Shown: positions 1 to 11,770 of the stretch, piece after piece | How positions within the stretch are numbered: the stretch's first letter is position 1 | Layout: each line of letters begins with the position of its first letter | Assembly: GCA_963513935.1 (NCBI GenBank) | Contig: OY740765.1 | Location: forward strand, 116,689,362 to 116,753,361 | From: Aphrophora alni | Taxonomy: Eukaryota > Arthropoda > Insecta > Hemiptera > Aphrophoridae | Reading direction: 5' to 3' | Length of the DNA: 64,000 bases | The notes under the pieces: generated by a model | The model's input: only the letters and a program-made list of their open reading frames with translations | Told to the model about the DNA's origin: nothing | Database searches by the model: none | Program-made: the position numbers and the translations under genes

Positions 1-658
1 CCGGATTACTCGGCGACCCCGACGGTAAAAAAATATATTGCTAAAAACAGCGATTTTCGTAAAAGTTCGGCAGATCCCAAAGCGGGCATTAACTTCGATC
101 GCTCGAATCGTTGATGGTACTTTTCCCACGTTAAACTCTTCACAAAGTTTTTTTACAGATTCCCCTCTGTCAAGTCTTTTTAACATATTTAACCGCGTCT
201 CAAACGAAACCAACACACGCTTCCGTTTTCGTAACTCGCTCATTTTTATTTACTGTATATACTGTGCGTAGATCATAACCAGTCAAAGAAAACTGAAAAG
301 AAATGTTATATTTTCCATAATGTATACTAAATTGATTCGTGGAAAAAAAGTGGCCCATCAAACGTTTTTGCAGGTGTATGTCTGCTATACCAACGGGTGC
401 CAATGCCGCGGTGTTTTTACGCCGCCGACAATGGGATACCGTTATCGACAAAGTCGTTTGACTTGCCGCTTTGGTGCCGCGGTGTTTTTACACCGCCGAC
501 AAAGGGATATCGCTATCGACAAAGTCGTTTGATATCGCCGCCGCTTTGGTGTTTCATTTACAATTTATTTTTTGCCCTTTATCGTCCCGATAACCCGGAA
601 TTTCACAAACTCTGCACACTTCAGGTCCACATTACGCTGAGTTTGCGGGACTCTACTG
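1..658 (-). mobile_element. Tigger-like (pogo group) DNA transposon, 5' part, cut by window edge
   Basis: The minus strand from about 240 down to 1 encodes the N-terminal helix-turn-helix of a pogo/Tigger/CENP-B type transposase. It starts MSELRKRKRV and continues with LNMLKRLDRGESVKKLCEEF and a VGK...STIR turn. After that the reading is disturbed near the window edge. The right end at 637-658 reads, on the minus strand, CAGTAGAGTCCCGCAAA, a typical Tigger-like inverted terminus, followed by a TA (659-660) that fits a TA target duplication. Between terminus and ORF lies an untranslated leader with a 71-bp tandem repeat. The family assignment is recognition by eye. The other terminus lies outside the window, so intactness cannot be judged. 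Confidence 0.7.
404..549. repeat. Two tandem copies of a 71-75 bp GC-rich unit
   Basis: The unit starting TGCCGCGGTGTTTTTAC at 404 is repeated at 475 with only a few differences (71 bp, then 75 bp). Each copy contains ATCGACAAAGTCGTTTGA. The repeat sits in the 5' leader of the Tigger-like element, between its terminus and the transposase start. Repeated subterminal units in DNA transposons can be transposase-binding sites; that role is inference here. Confidence 0.8.
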
Positions 659-980
659 TAGTTAGATTTAACTTTTCAATCATATAACGCCAAACATTCC
701 TAATTTCCTAGCCTAGGTCTACCACCATCACTACCTATGTGAACAGTATGAATTTTTTCTTCATTTTTTTACTGGAACGTTCTCCATTTTCAATACTCAC
801 TTTCATTATCAAATTCATCAAAATCGATATAACTATCACCTACAATAAAACCATCATCGTTAATAACTTAGCCTATCGATTTCACAGTAGCGTAAATTGC
901 AGTCTGCCAATGTTTACATCATTAAGTGAGAAAAGGCCAAGGCACATGGATCAGTTGAATTAAAACAAAAATTTTAACAG

Positions 981-1176
981 TCTGGCCAACACAAATCACA
1001 TATATGTGCCAACAATAAAAGACAATCTTATAGAAATGTTGAAACTACATATGACTACTAATCTCTTAGATTTAAATAAAACAAATGCGCATAAAGAAGA
1101 CGTTACACAATTATTGTGTAATAGATCAATTGTGCATATTGTTGGTAATACGAGACAATTCTGTAGTGAAAAATCG
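981..1176 (+). other. Possible orphan exon or old coding fragment
   Basis: After a weak acceptor (ttttaacag ending at 980) an open frame encodes SLANTNHIYVPTIKDNLIEM and continues to QFCSEKS, followed by a good donor consensus (gtgagt) at 1177. I do not recognise the protein. The same frame extends leftwards across a stop at 961-963. It could be an exon of a neighbouring gene, an exon of the Q-rich gene upstream of the ones listed, or a transposon remnant. The acceptor has little pyrimidine tract. Confidence 0.2.
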
Positions 1177-4100
1177 GTGAGTTAAGGTTATAAAATTTCA
1201 ATTTATTTTACGATAAAAATGACCAAGCTAGAGCATTATTAAATTAAAGTCTTTTTACACCCCTTTAAGAAAGATGAAGTTCAAAGCACTTTTCTTTTTT
1301 TTTTTCAAAGTTACTCAAAAACTAGAGGTTATACATGGTTCATAAAAATAGATTTTTTAACCTACATTTTCATTTTTTATCCCTGTGCAATAACAAATTT
1401 AAAGAAAATGCATATACTTGACAAAAATGGATGTAGATTGTATTTATTTAGATTATTATTGTTTCCTATTAAAGTTTACAGTTGTTTGTACATAAAATAC
1501 TTGGTTATTTAAAAATATTTCATAGTTTGCAAAAAAGAGATAATACATAACAATTTTTAAAAGAAAATTTTATAAGTTTCAATTTTTATATTTTGAGGTT
1601 TTGAGATATTTAATACAAATTTTAAAAAAACGTTACACATTTTTATAAACTAGAAAAAATTAACTAATTTCAAAAACGTATAATTGTAGTTTGAAAGCAT
1701 AGATGAATAAAATTTGCAATGTAGTATTGCAGTTAAAAATAAATATTTTTTTATTTAAATTTTAAAATAATTTTGACCTATAATTTATAAAATATTGTTT
1801 GATTGTTCCAGTAAAGATAAGCAGAATTTTAAAGAAAATTCATTAAAGAATGAATGTTTTATAATAATTTTACAATTATATTGAAACATAATTATTTTAT
1901 TAAACAAATTGGTAAAAAGAATTTAAAAAAAACTGTTATATTTCAAAAACTGTGTTTAGCATTAGAATTTATAGTTAAATATAGTGAAAAAACATTGCAC
2001 AAACTTTCTCATGTGCTCCTAACAAACCTAAAAACCAAACAAAAACTAACCTTGACAAAAAAATGTCATTTTGGTAGTTGTCAATCAAAATATGAATGAA
2101 CCTTGGATATGTCATCTTTGAACAAAAATATTTGTATATTTAAATAAAAGACTAAACTTAATTACATTGTTTATTTCACTATAATAGTAAGTTGACAATA
2201 TTCATTTTTGTGGGATATGCTATTTTTGACAGATTTATATCCATTAAAAGACTCTTGATATATTTCAATAAAATTGATTTTTTTGAAGTTATAAGCAATA
2301 AACTATTTTCTAATCTATTCCTACCAAATTTTAATGGATATTTCCAGGTAGTGACTCATTGGTTTCTTTAAAAGTTAGTATTAATTTTGAATTTACTAAT
2401 TTTTACTTTATAAAGGATCATTTGCTTGTACTAATAAAATATACCATAATATGGCATGCAAATAGCTTTTTTAGCTTATTTTTAGAAAAAACTATAAATA
2501 TCATGGTGATTAAAAATATTTCTTTGTTATATTAAAAATTTAATTATTTCAATATTTTCTTTATCTTCAAACTGAATATAAATTGTTAAGCTTTACATAA
2601 GTGCACTAAAAATAGGCCAATATTATTATTTTACAGGTTATATTAAATAGCTGAAGGAGAAATATAGAAAAAATTCCTTAACCAATGAAAAATTGTCTAA
2701 GACTTATTTTTAGAAACTGTTAAGCTGAAATGTTTTTCTTGGGAAGAGGTTTTTTATAATAGTCAAAATGGGTTTTTCCGCAGTATTTTGGAAACTATAT
2801 TTAGGAAAAAAAATACATGTAATGTAAGTACAAATCCAGCATACCAATCATGAGATTAAATCAAAATGTTTGCGAAAATCATTTAGTACTCACCTTACTT
2901 TGAAAAGGAAAAATAGTATTTTGAGAACAAAGCATTTTTTCACACTTAAAATTAAATAACAAGTACCAAATTCACATACATATAGGTTATGATTAGTGTA
3001 GAGAATTGCTGTCACTGAAGTAATTACAGATGACGAGCTACTAGTCAATCACAATTAATCAATGACGAGCACATTAAAGTCAATATTGACTATTATTGAT
3101 TATCGATCAAACTAAATACTATTTTGTACACAGGTTTGAGTTATTAATCTTTATATATTAATAACATTGGAACAAAATCGGTAAAGCTGATCATGATTTG
3201 GGTCTTTGGAGGTGACACATGAGTAAAATTCGATCAAAATTAGAGCCCATTTGTATAAAATGATAATTTTGTGATTTTTTCTTATTGCAACTGTTCCCAA
3301 ATTTTAATTTATAACAAAAATGAAAAAAATCCATAAATATGACAAAAACATGCCCACATACCAAATTTGATTAAAATCAGTCTACACATACAAATGTAAA
3401 TAAAAATTAAAGGGAATTTGATTTGCTTTAAAAAAACAGAATTTTTTCTCTAAAAAAAAGAAGTTTTTTAAAGATAATTTAGAAAACTCACAAAACAATT
3501 AATTTTTCCTTTTTTTATAGTTTGAAATATTACAATTTCATTTTTCTGTAATTAGGTTATTGTTAATAATACCTGAATAAAAATAAACCAAATATATTTT
3601 TCTAAACTTATTTATTTCAGAGATATTTGCGAAATGACTTAAAAATGTCTAATTTGAATATTTGTGATTAAACATTATTCAAAATTGAAATTCTTTGCTC
3701 ATTTTTATCGTAAAACATTTAAAGTAATTTAAAGCTTTAAAAACATTAAATGCTTTTTTTTCTCTAAAATTAATAATTTTATAAATATTTGCAAAAAATA
3801 AAATTGAATACCAATGTTTTTAACTTTAAACTGTCATAACTCATATAAATTTTTATCAGAAAATTAAAAAAATAATAGTATTTTTTTATGAGCTGTTAAA
3901 CACTCTTTTTCTAGGTGTATTAATTTTCAAGATAATCTATGATAAAATCAAAAAATGTGTATTGGACGTATAATGTTGTTCAGTTTTTATCATAGAGAGG
4001 TAAAAAAATAACACTAATTAAAGATAATTTCATAAACTAAAATGAAACTAACCTTGAATTTCATGTTTGTTATGCCGGATAATTTTAAATCTTTAAATAA

Positions 4101-4734
4101 GCATATCTTAGTCAATTTTTATCAATGAAAAATCAAGGAAACAAATTAAAGCTTTGAAACATTTTTCTCTAGTTTTATATACAGTAGGCTTGGTGTCGCC
4201 AGCTTAATGTGTGGTCAGCCAGACCGGATAGAAAAAAAATTATAAAATAATTATTTACACATATCAGACGACATATTTTTTACATTTATATTTAACAAAC
4301 AGTTATAAAATTTCACATTAGATCATAAATAAAAATAAGAACACACCAATTAAAATATACGCCGCCTGAACAACCGCTTGTGTTTGATATCTCCTGCTAA
4401 CTGCGTACCATAAAAGTAAACAGCTGTAATTTTCTTGTTCAGATTGAAACGTTCACGCAGCTATAGTGATCACTTTGTAAAGCAATTCCAAAAGGAAGTG
4501 CCTGTAATTACTTGGGTATAAAAACAATACAGAAAACATGTACTGTGGGTATAGGCGTATATTTCATAATGGTTTATGATAAAAAAGTATTATAAACGAA
4601 TTGACTGTTTTATAGATTAAATTTGTGGATCCAAATTAATATTGTTTACACAACAGTCTGGGCTGGATAATACAGAGCGCCAAATAGTCAAGGGTCAATT
4701 ATTCAACTGTAATGAGCTACACTTGTGGAAACTT

Positions 4735-5000
4735 TAACGACCAAATGAATGAAAACACAATTTTCCACAAAAACTACTTTATTTGTGCAATATAAATAAA
4801 AGACAGTGTTTCAGTGACCAAATCATCTTCATTTGTCATATGTAAACAAACTCTACTGACACTGTACTATAACTAGTCCAAAGTAAGTCACACATTAGTG
4901 TCAGGAAGGTTTGTGTGTATGTAACAACTGAGGATGATGACTTAGTCATTGAAACACATCGTCTTATGTTTTCATTCATTTGAAGGTCCGAATAGTCTAC
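4735..5000. repeat. Foldback (inverted repeat) element with GATGAC/GTCAT motif
   Basis: The left arm (about 4735-4845) contains GACCAAATGAATGAAAAC. The right arm (about 4915-5000) contains its reverse complement, GTTTTCATTCATTTGAAGGTC. Each arm carries one copy of the motif seen elsewhere in the window. The plus-strand copy is at 4928-4954 (CTGAGGA, then TGATGACTTAGTCATT, then GAAA), and a diverged minus-strand copy is at 4809-4831. The arms are imperfect, so the element is old. No coding capacity. The Penelope relationship is inferred from the motif. Confidence 0.6.
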
Positions 5001-5848
5001 TGATTTTGTGAATACGAATTTTTACCACTTTTAAACCCTATAAAAAACCCCTGACCTTGATCCAACTCTCAGCTCAATAGTTTCTTAAAATATAATTCAT
5101 AAAAATCATTTGGTAAGAAATTTGTTTCCTTTAAAATCAATTTTTCCTGTCCTGTACAATCTTATATGACGTAAAACAATGTATCTACTTTCTCAATATT
5201 ATTTTCAACATTCATATTGTAACCTTCCTTTTGTTAGTTACATCTTTTATTTTTTGTCTCTGTTCCTTTACAATATTATTAGACTAAAATATTGTAATGT
5301 ACAACTAATTTTAACCTCACTTTGTCATTATCAAATGATAACAACTCTGATTAGTAGCTCCATTTGTAAATATACTGGATTATGACCATGTATTTAGTTA
5401 TATCAACAAACTTGATGCCTGTACTTCAAAAAAAATGTAATAATTACATTTTCATTTTAAAATTCTTTGTAAATGTTGTGTAACAAATATATTTAAGTAA
5501 TCAAAGTATTTTTAAACTGATCATAATCCTTCTAATTTTTCCTCTTATGAATTTTTGGTTAGGTCATTTATAGTTGACATTCTAAAATTATAACCCAAAA
5601 TTATTCATATTTAATTTAGTTTGACATATTTGTGCCATCAGTGAAAACTTCAGTTTCAATCTAAACTAGGAATAAATTTCACGCTTTGGTTTATAACTTT
5701 AAGTCCGTTTTTATGTTATTTGTATATGTTGGTAGCAAACTCCTATAAACAGCCATTAGCCAAAATAAATACTCAATTCTAAGATGGACGTTTTAAAATG
5801 ACCGAAGTTCAAATATTATAATTTACCTAGCTGTATTACTACAGATAG

Positions 5849-6018
5849 GTTAGGTTAGGGCAGGTTTAATATCCAAGTGGACTGTATACTTGTAATATGA
5901 AACCTGTTTGTGTAATATAGACCACTGGAATATAAAACATGACTTAACCTAACCTGTTCATTTAATATAGACCACTTGAATATAAAACTGAACTGACCTA
6001 ACTGTTCATGTAATATAT
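5849..6018. repeat. TTAGG-like start plus 49-50 bp tandem repeat
   Basis: AGGTTAGGTTAGGG at 5849-5862 is followed by two clear copies (5903-5952 and 5953-6001) of a unit running CCTGTT...TAATATAGACCACT...GAATATAAAAC...CCTAA, with partial copies on both sides. Diverged copies recur around 6610-6710. The unit ends in CCTAA, the complement of the insect telomere motif. Confidence 0.6.
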
Positions 6019-7630
6019 GTGACATATTTTGGCCTAAATTTGGCTTGAGGGTTTAGATTAGAAACCAATCATTTCTGGGCAATTCTGGTACATCAAACTC
6101 TCACTGGGCCCAACCCAGCATTAATGATGTTATTACTAATTAACTATTAATTACTGTTATGAATTACTAATTAATTACTGATATGTATTAATATAACCTT
6201 CATAAAGTACCTTGTAGTTACATATCAATTACAAATTGGTTCCAGCCAAATTAGGCATCACCAAGTACTTAACATTAATCCTATAAATTTACATTTCTGT
6301 GAGCAACTAACCATCAACGACCCCCAAAAGTATCGGTAGCCCTCAGGCTGGTTAATTATTCAGTCATGATAAAGTGTTTATTTTAACTCCAAAAACTGAA
6401 ATATAAGGGATTGATGAAATATAAGATCTCACTTGTTGGTTGAAAGATTACTGCATGGTTTCTCTGATCAGCTGTTTGTAGTTCTGATCAGTATCCTTGA
6501 CTCCTTGATTTCATGATCACTAGTTCAAGAAACGCAGGAACCCGAGCAGTTATGAGCTCTTCGGCTACATCAGTGAAGCCTCAAGATATGGTATATATCT
6601 TGGGTTGTCACGTATAGAGCATGAATATAAAATTGACTTAACCTAACATTTCGTATAATGTAGGCCATTGGTTATAAACCTGACAATTTAACCTGTTTGT
6701 GGTGTTGCAACCAGGTTTATTATTTATAGTATCATAACATTTATAAAACATGTTTTATCGAAGTCTAATATCATCGTATATTTGGAAAATATGGTAATTT
6801 TAAAACGTTCAATCTTTGGATTGAATATTTTTGAATTAATGAATTCGGTTGTAGTATTCCTCTTTTATTCTTTGATTAAGAGATAACTTACATTATTTAC
6901 AGAAATCAACTTGCGCTTAAGTAATAATACAGGAAAGAAAACAATGTATTTTTATTTTTATAATTATTAATAGTAAGAAAATCTGTTGAAAACTTGTTTG
7001 AGATAGAGAAAAATCAATTAAAAAAATAATAACTTAACCTAAGCTCATCTAAAGCGAGAGTGCCACACTAAATTTATAAATAACAGTTCCCAAAAACACA
7101 TCTAGAATCACATTGTTGATGTCAAAGAAAGTCTACATAAATACTATTTTATAAAAGAACAAGGGAACCAAAAATAAATTGACCACTCGTACATTACACA
7201 CATTCAAATACTTTTACATAGTTCAAACAAAAAACTAAACAATCACTTGTACGTAGTTATATATTTTATATTCCTCATCATACTCTTACAATATTTGCAT
7301 ATACAGTACTCCAATTACTAATCCTTATTTTCTGTAAATTACCTCCTGTTCCTGTTAAAATTGTTTATAAATTTACAGAATCTATTTTTTCCAATGGCCA
7401 TTTTCAGAGTTTGCTCCCAACATATATTTTAATGAGAAAATATGGTACAATATCTGAGGAAGGCAATTATGATCTCCAAAACATTTTAAAATGAAAATTG
7501 CATGAGTTGCGTTGAGTATAACTACACCCAGTAGTAATGTTAGGTATAAATCATGTAAGTAATAAAGGTCAGATTGTTTAGTCAGCATTAACTGATTGTA
7601 ATTATAATAGACAATTGTAATTTGTTTAAG

Positions 7631-8185
7631 CACCATCAACAACAACAAGTACTGACTCAGAAACCTAACCTCCCCTTAGTGCAACAACAACAATTGCCAT
7701 TGCAGCAACATCAACAACCAATACAACAACAACAACACTTAGTATTGGCTCAACAACAGAAAACCTTACTTCAACAACAGATGCCACAGCAACAGTTTGT
7801 TGTTCGTGAAGGCCAACAACATCAAGTGGTTCATCAGCCTATCCCTCAACAACAAGTTGTTCCACAGCAAGTGGTACAAACGCAGGTCATTCAAACCCAG
7901 GTTGTTCAACAAGTACAACCGCAACAGTATGTTACGGTAACGAACAATCAGTTGAGTTGGCAGCAACAGCAGCAAGCTCAACAACAGCAACAACAACAAC
8001 AGCAGCAGCAGCATCAACAGTTTCAGCAATTAAGGCAACAACAGTTACAACTTCAACAACAAACGTTGCAACAGCATCAACAACCTCAACTTGCTACTCA
8101 ACAGCAAGTTCAACAACAGATACCCAGTCAACAGCAGCAGCAGATTCAGAGACAAATAACATGGAGTCAGCAACCACAACAACAA
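7631..8185 (+). CDS. Exon of Q-rich co-activator-like gene (exon A, 185 codons)
   Basis: The exon is bounded by an acceptor (tttgtttaag, ends 7630) and a donor (gtgag at 8186). It reads open in phase 0 at both ends. The protein begins HHQQQQVLTQ and is mainly glutamine, with short hydrophobic punctuation such as VVQTQVIQTQVVQQV and YVTVTNNQLSW. CAA and CAG codons are mixed, and the densest polyQ lies at about 7976-8030, so repeat-length variation between individuals is likely there. Such Q-rich segments occur in large nuclear co-activators and usually form flexible interaction regions. The exon joins in frame to the one at 13832. Product identity (KMT2C/D-trr-like, or Mediator, NCOA6 or CBP type) is not fixed by this exon. 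Leucine-rich frames on the opposite strand are its antisense shadow. Confidence 0.8.
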
Positions 8186-8987
8186 GTGAGAATTTTGTCT
8201 CCATTATTTTATGTCTCAACAGGATCTGTATTAGTGTTGTATCCTGCAAGAAAAATAGTTTCTTTAGTTAGGAGAGATTTATTTATTTTTGTAATTAACA
8301 ATAATGATGTATATAAATAAATACAAAATGTTTTGGAGTATTAGAACAGATTATGTGAAAACATGGTGAGATCTTATGTTTTACTATGTTTGGCTAGTGT
8401 TCTGGTAACCAAATGGCATAGTAGCACTTTATGTTGATTTTAAAAGCTTGCACAAACTGACTCTGAGTTATCTTGCACACATGATGGGCATAAGCAAAAA
8501 TTTGCTGGAGGGATAATCATTTAAATAAATCATTATAATAGTTGCAATGTTCATTGAACACTGGTGAAATTCACAATAATAATTCCTCTAACTACAATTA
8601 CAGCAATAGATTTATTCTGTTAAATACGCTATTAAAAGTTGATATGAACAGTTATTTTTGTTTTTAGATACCTAACTATACAGTTATTTAATTTGAACTT
8701 TTCAGAATACATAGTAAGGTAAACTCAAACGCTTCAAAACAAAAATAAAATTTAACAAGCATAAAATTTTATATAACTTAACAAGACAAATACAAAACAC
8801 CGCTTTTCCAAAGTATGGGGTAAATTTGGTTATCACAATAAATTTTGATCTCTCTTTTTTTCACTGACTTCACGTTATTAATGACTTCAAAAAACTGAAA
8901 GATTGATTTTGAACATGCCATCGCCGTTGTTGTCTCTACTTAAGCATGGTAGGAACCACAAAAATTAAGATAGGACCATGAAATTTA

Positions 8988-9080
8988 ATATAAAAGACTA
9001 TAGTGTGCTCATATGAAACCCTATGAAATTCAAAAAATCATATTGAAAATGTCAAAATGGCAGCCATTAAAAAAATTTGT
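8988..9080 (+). repeat. Dispersed repeat, copy 1 (second copy inverted near 37.1 kb)
   Basis: The segment with ACTATAGTGTGCTCATATGA, then ATTGAAAATGTCAAAATGGCAGCC, recurs as a diverged reverse complement at about 37085-37190 (TGAGCATACTATAGTCCCTTTT side). A GGCAGCCATTTAAAA fragment is also seen near 56105. It resembles a small non-autonomous transposon remnant; no termini were resolved. Confidence 0.45.
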
Positions 9081-9482
9081 TGTTGATATCTCATGTGTTA
9101 TTTAACTTATAACATACTAAATTAGATGGACAAAAAAAAATGTAGATTTCAATTCTTTATGTAACAATACCAAACCCTTACCTCTCTACGATTACAAATA
9201 TATAATGTCAAAAATATAATTTTGAACTCTGACTTTCCAAGAAAATGTGATATTTCTATAGTTACAAGATCTGTCAGGGTCGAATTACCGATACGAGCGT
9301 AGCGAGTAAGGTGCCTTTACATATGTACGAGGTTTGCTAGAGCATAGCCAACTTTAAGAAAGTATTGATATACAAAATTACGAGGTTCATAAAACATATG
9401 TAACAATTATTTTAAATAAACTTAACCTATACTACGTATTACTGGGTACCCCTTGATTTATTATTACAATTTAAAATTTCCT

Positions 9483-10042
9483 AAAATATGGTTTAATCGG
9501 AAATTTGCTGTCATTCGTGTATATGAAAACTAACACACGAAGTTTCAAGAGTATAAATAAACTCTTGTTATCAAGTGTAAAACTAGAACATAAAAGAAAA
9601 GCACTAACTCAGTGGCTATTTACTCAGACCTAGTTTTTAGGCTCCAGATCTTTTCTTAGATTATTGATTTAGTTTTAGTTTCCAACATGCCTTAGCCTAC
9701 TAGTACTAGAACTAAATCAATAATCTAAGAAAAGAACTGGAGTCTAAAAACTAGGTGTGAGTAGTCAAAGCTAAGACTAAATACAAATGTGGTCAAATAA
9801 AACCATAAGGCATAGGTCTACACAAAGGATGGTAATAATTAGTTTTAGACTTGAGTTCTTTTCTTAGATTATAGATTTAGTTTTATTTTCCAACAAGGCC
9901 TTAGGCTACTAGGCTATGTTGGTGTTTTTTCTTTTGTTTCTAGTTTTACACTTGATAAAGACAGTTGATTTGTACTCTTGAAACGTTGTGTATTAGTTTT
10001 CATATACACAATGATGGCAAATATCTAATTAAACCATATTAA
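9483..10042. repeat. Long inverted repeat (about 108-bp arms, about 345-bp loop)
   Basis: The left arm, 9483-9590, ends ...CAAGTGTAAAACTAGAA. The right arm, 9936-10042, is its reverse complement, starting TTCTAGTTTTACACTTGATA and ending ATGGCAAAT...CCATATT. Inside is a second hairpin built on TTTTCTTAGATTATTGATTTAG (9650-9686 against 9712-9757), with a third copy at 9850-9885. The right arm carries CTTGATAAAGACAG...CTCTTGAAACG, which resembles the tail motif of the other foldbacks. No ORF. This is a composite foldback of retroelement or MITE origin. Confidence 0.75.
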
Positions 10043-11361
10043 TAATATGAACAAGCCATCATTTCAAATAACTGTAAAACCAGGAAACTAAGTTTAGAGC
10101 AATACATTTAGAGAATCTTCTTGTACTACATTGTATAATGGGACTGGGTAAGTACCATGATGGTCCGAATCAACTTGTTTCTTTTTTCTTTCCTTAATGT
10201 ACAAAATTAAAATACTTTGTTCTTACTTCTTGGTACGTAAGTCCCACATCCTGTAAGTTCTCTCAACAAGAGGTCAACAGTGTTACTATAATCTGAATAA
10301 GGGAGGCTGGATTGTTAATTTCTTCAGTCTGTCCCTGATTGGGCCATCACCATTTTAACAGTCGAGGATGATATGCAAAGAAGATTTCAAATCCATTCAA
10401 CTTCCAACATAGAGCGGGAAGTATGATATACCAACATAATGAAGGTACTCTTCTGTAACTGTGTGTCCTAATCTAGTTCGTGCATCAAATGTCTGTCATG
10501 TCCTTGGTATACAGTAAAGTTCGTTTGGCTTCTTTTGAATAGCAAATAGAGATCTCGTGGCAATAAAATTCTCTCACGAAACGATGTGGAAGATATTATA
10601 TGACACAGCTGAATTAAATCTTGAATGTAAAATATAAAAATTGTTTTAACCAAAAACTCAAATATACTGTTTATTGTTTTCTTTATAATTTTATCTAGTC
10701 AAGAACCCCAATTAGAAGCACAAATACAAATACCCAAAAAATCTTACTTGTTCCCAAACAACAAATTACCCAACAGGTCACATCACCGAATTTTGCTATC
10801 TCCAAAATAGAATAGGTGAGATTGGAAATGACCTTATAATCTTTTAACTAAAACAAAACAAGAACCTGTTACATCCTATCACTAATCTTGTTAATATTTA
10901 AAACTAATAAACCTCAAAAAGTATAAAGTTATATAATGTAAAGTAACATATTCATTCGAATTAAACCAAACAACATAATACTGATAATACAATAAAGTAA
11001 TATAATTTAATATTTCTACATTCTTGATGTTACTTAAAACTTAGCCTATAAAATAACAAAGTCAAATCAAATTTAAGCATAACCTTATCACTAAACTACT
11101 GTGAACATTGTTGTTTAGATTTCAATAAAGAAATAAAACGATAGCAAAAAATAATGTTAATAAATGCAAATAAAAGATACATTCAATTTTGAAGCCACAA
11201 TGTCAATGTTTACAGTAGTCAACTATTAACATAAGTTATGTTTAAATTTGGCTTATTTTAATTTTTAGGTTAAATTTGAAGTAATTTCAAAACAGTAGAA
11301 ATATTATATAAATATTTAGATTATAAATAAATAAAGAACTTGATTTGTGAGATGATATAAA

Positions 11362-11613
11362 ATTCAAATAAAAACTTTTAACACAATTTTTCACAAATAA
11401 TATGTTTATTAATTTAAAAGTATTTCAACGAGATTGTTGTTATCTTCAATAATCAAATTATAAAATACGGACGTGGTACAGTACTAGTTTAGTTATAGTT
11501 TGATTATTGTAGCTCATGTACCACTGAAGATGGCGACATTGTTGTTGAAATATGTTTCAGTTAATAAATGTATTATTTTTTGTGAAAAATTGTGTTCCAA
11601 GTTTTATTTGAAC
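11362..11613. repeat. Foldback element with GAAGATGGCGACATTGTTGTTGAAA motif
   Basis: The left arm (11362-11453, AACACAATTTTTCACAAATAAT...) pairs with the right arm (11518-11613, ...TTTTTTGTGAAAAATTGTG). Both arms carry the motif: plus strand at 11524-11550 (CTGAAGA, 16 bases, GAAA) and minus strand at 11423-11449. The layout matches the 4.7-kb element although the sequence differs, so they look like two families with one architecture. No coding capacity. Confidence 0.7.
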
Positions 11614-11770
11614 TTGTGTTTATTTTTGTTTTAGGTTTAAATTGTATGATTTTGTTACTTTATAATATGTATAACTTTATATTTTTAGTGTGAGTTTAGT
11701 AGTTTAAAAAGAAGTATAAATATTAAGAAGATTAAGTGTAGGTAATGTAACAGTTTAAAACTCTCATGCC

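Larger units (their letters stand above)
1177..7630. other. AT-rich non-coding stretch before first supported exon
   Basis: About 6.4 kb of AT-rich sequence with no supportable coding region; the short ORFs here look like chance. It holds one foldback repeat near 4.7-5.0 kb and a small tandem repeat near 5.9 kb, both listed separately. It is probably an intron of the plus-strand gene, because the exon at 7631 begins with an acceptor rather than a start codon. No upstream exon was found to prove this. Confidence 0.5.

Noticed and set aside
4928..4954. Calling a functional hammerhead ribozyme outright
   Set aside because: Core letters fit partly, but an extra base lies before stem II and stems I and III are not convincing by eye, so it is reported only as a hypothesis.
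5179..5385. Hydrophobic ORF, possible membrane peptide
   Set aside because: Phe/Tyr/Leu-rich composition is expected from AT-rich non-coding sequence.
7766..8029. Leucine-rich ORF on the minus strand
   Set aside because: It is the antisense of the CAA/CAG-rich exon A; TTG/CTG codons give leucine by necessity.
7957..8271. Ala/Thr-rich plus-strand ORF
   Set aside because: Shifted frame of the same CAA/CAG repeats and it runs over the splice donor at 8186.
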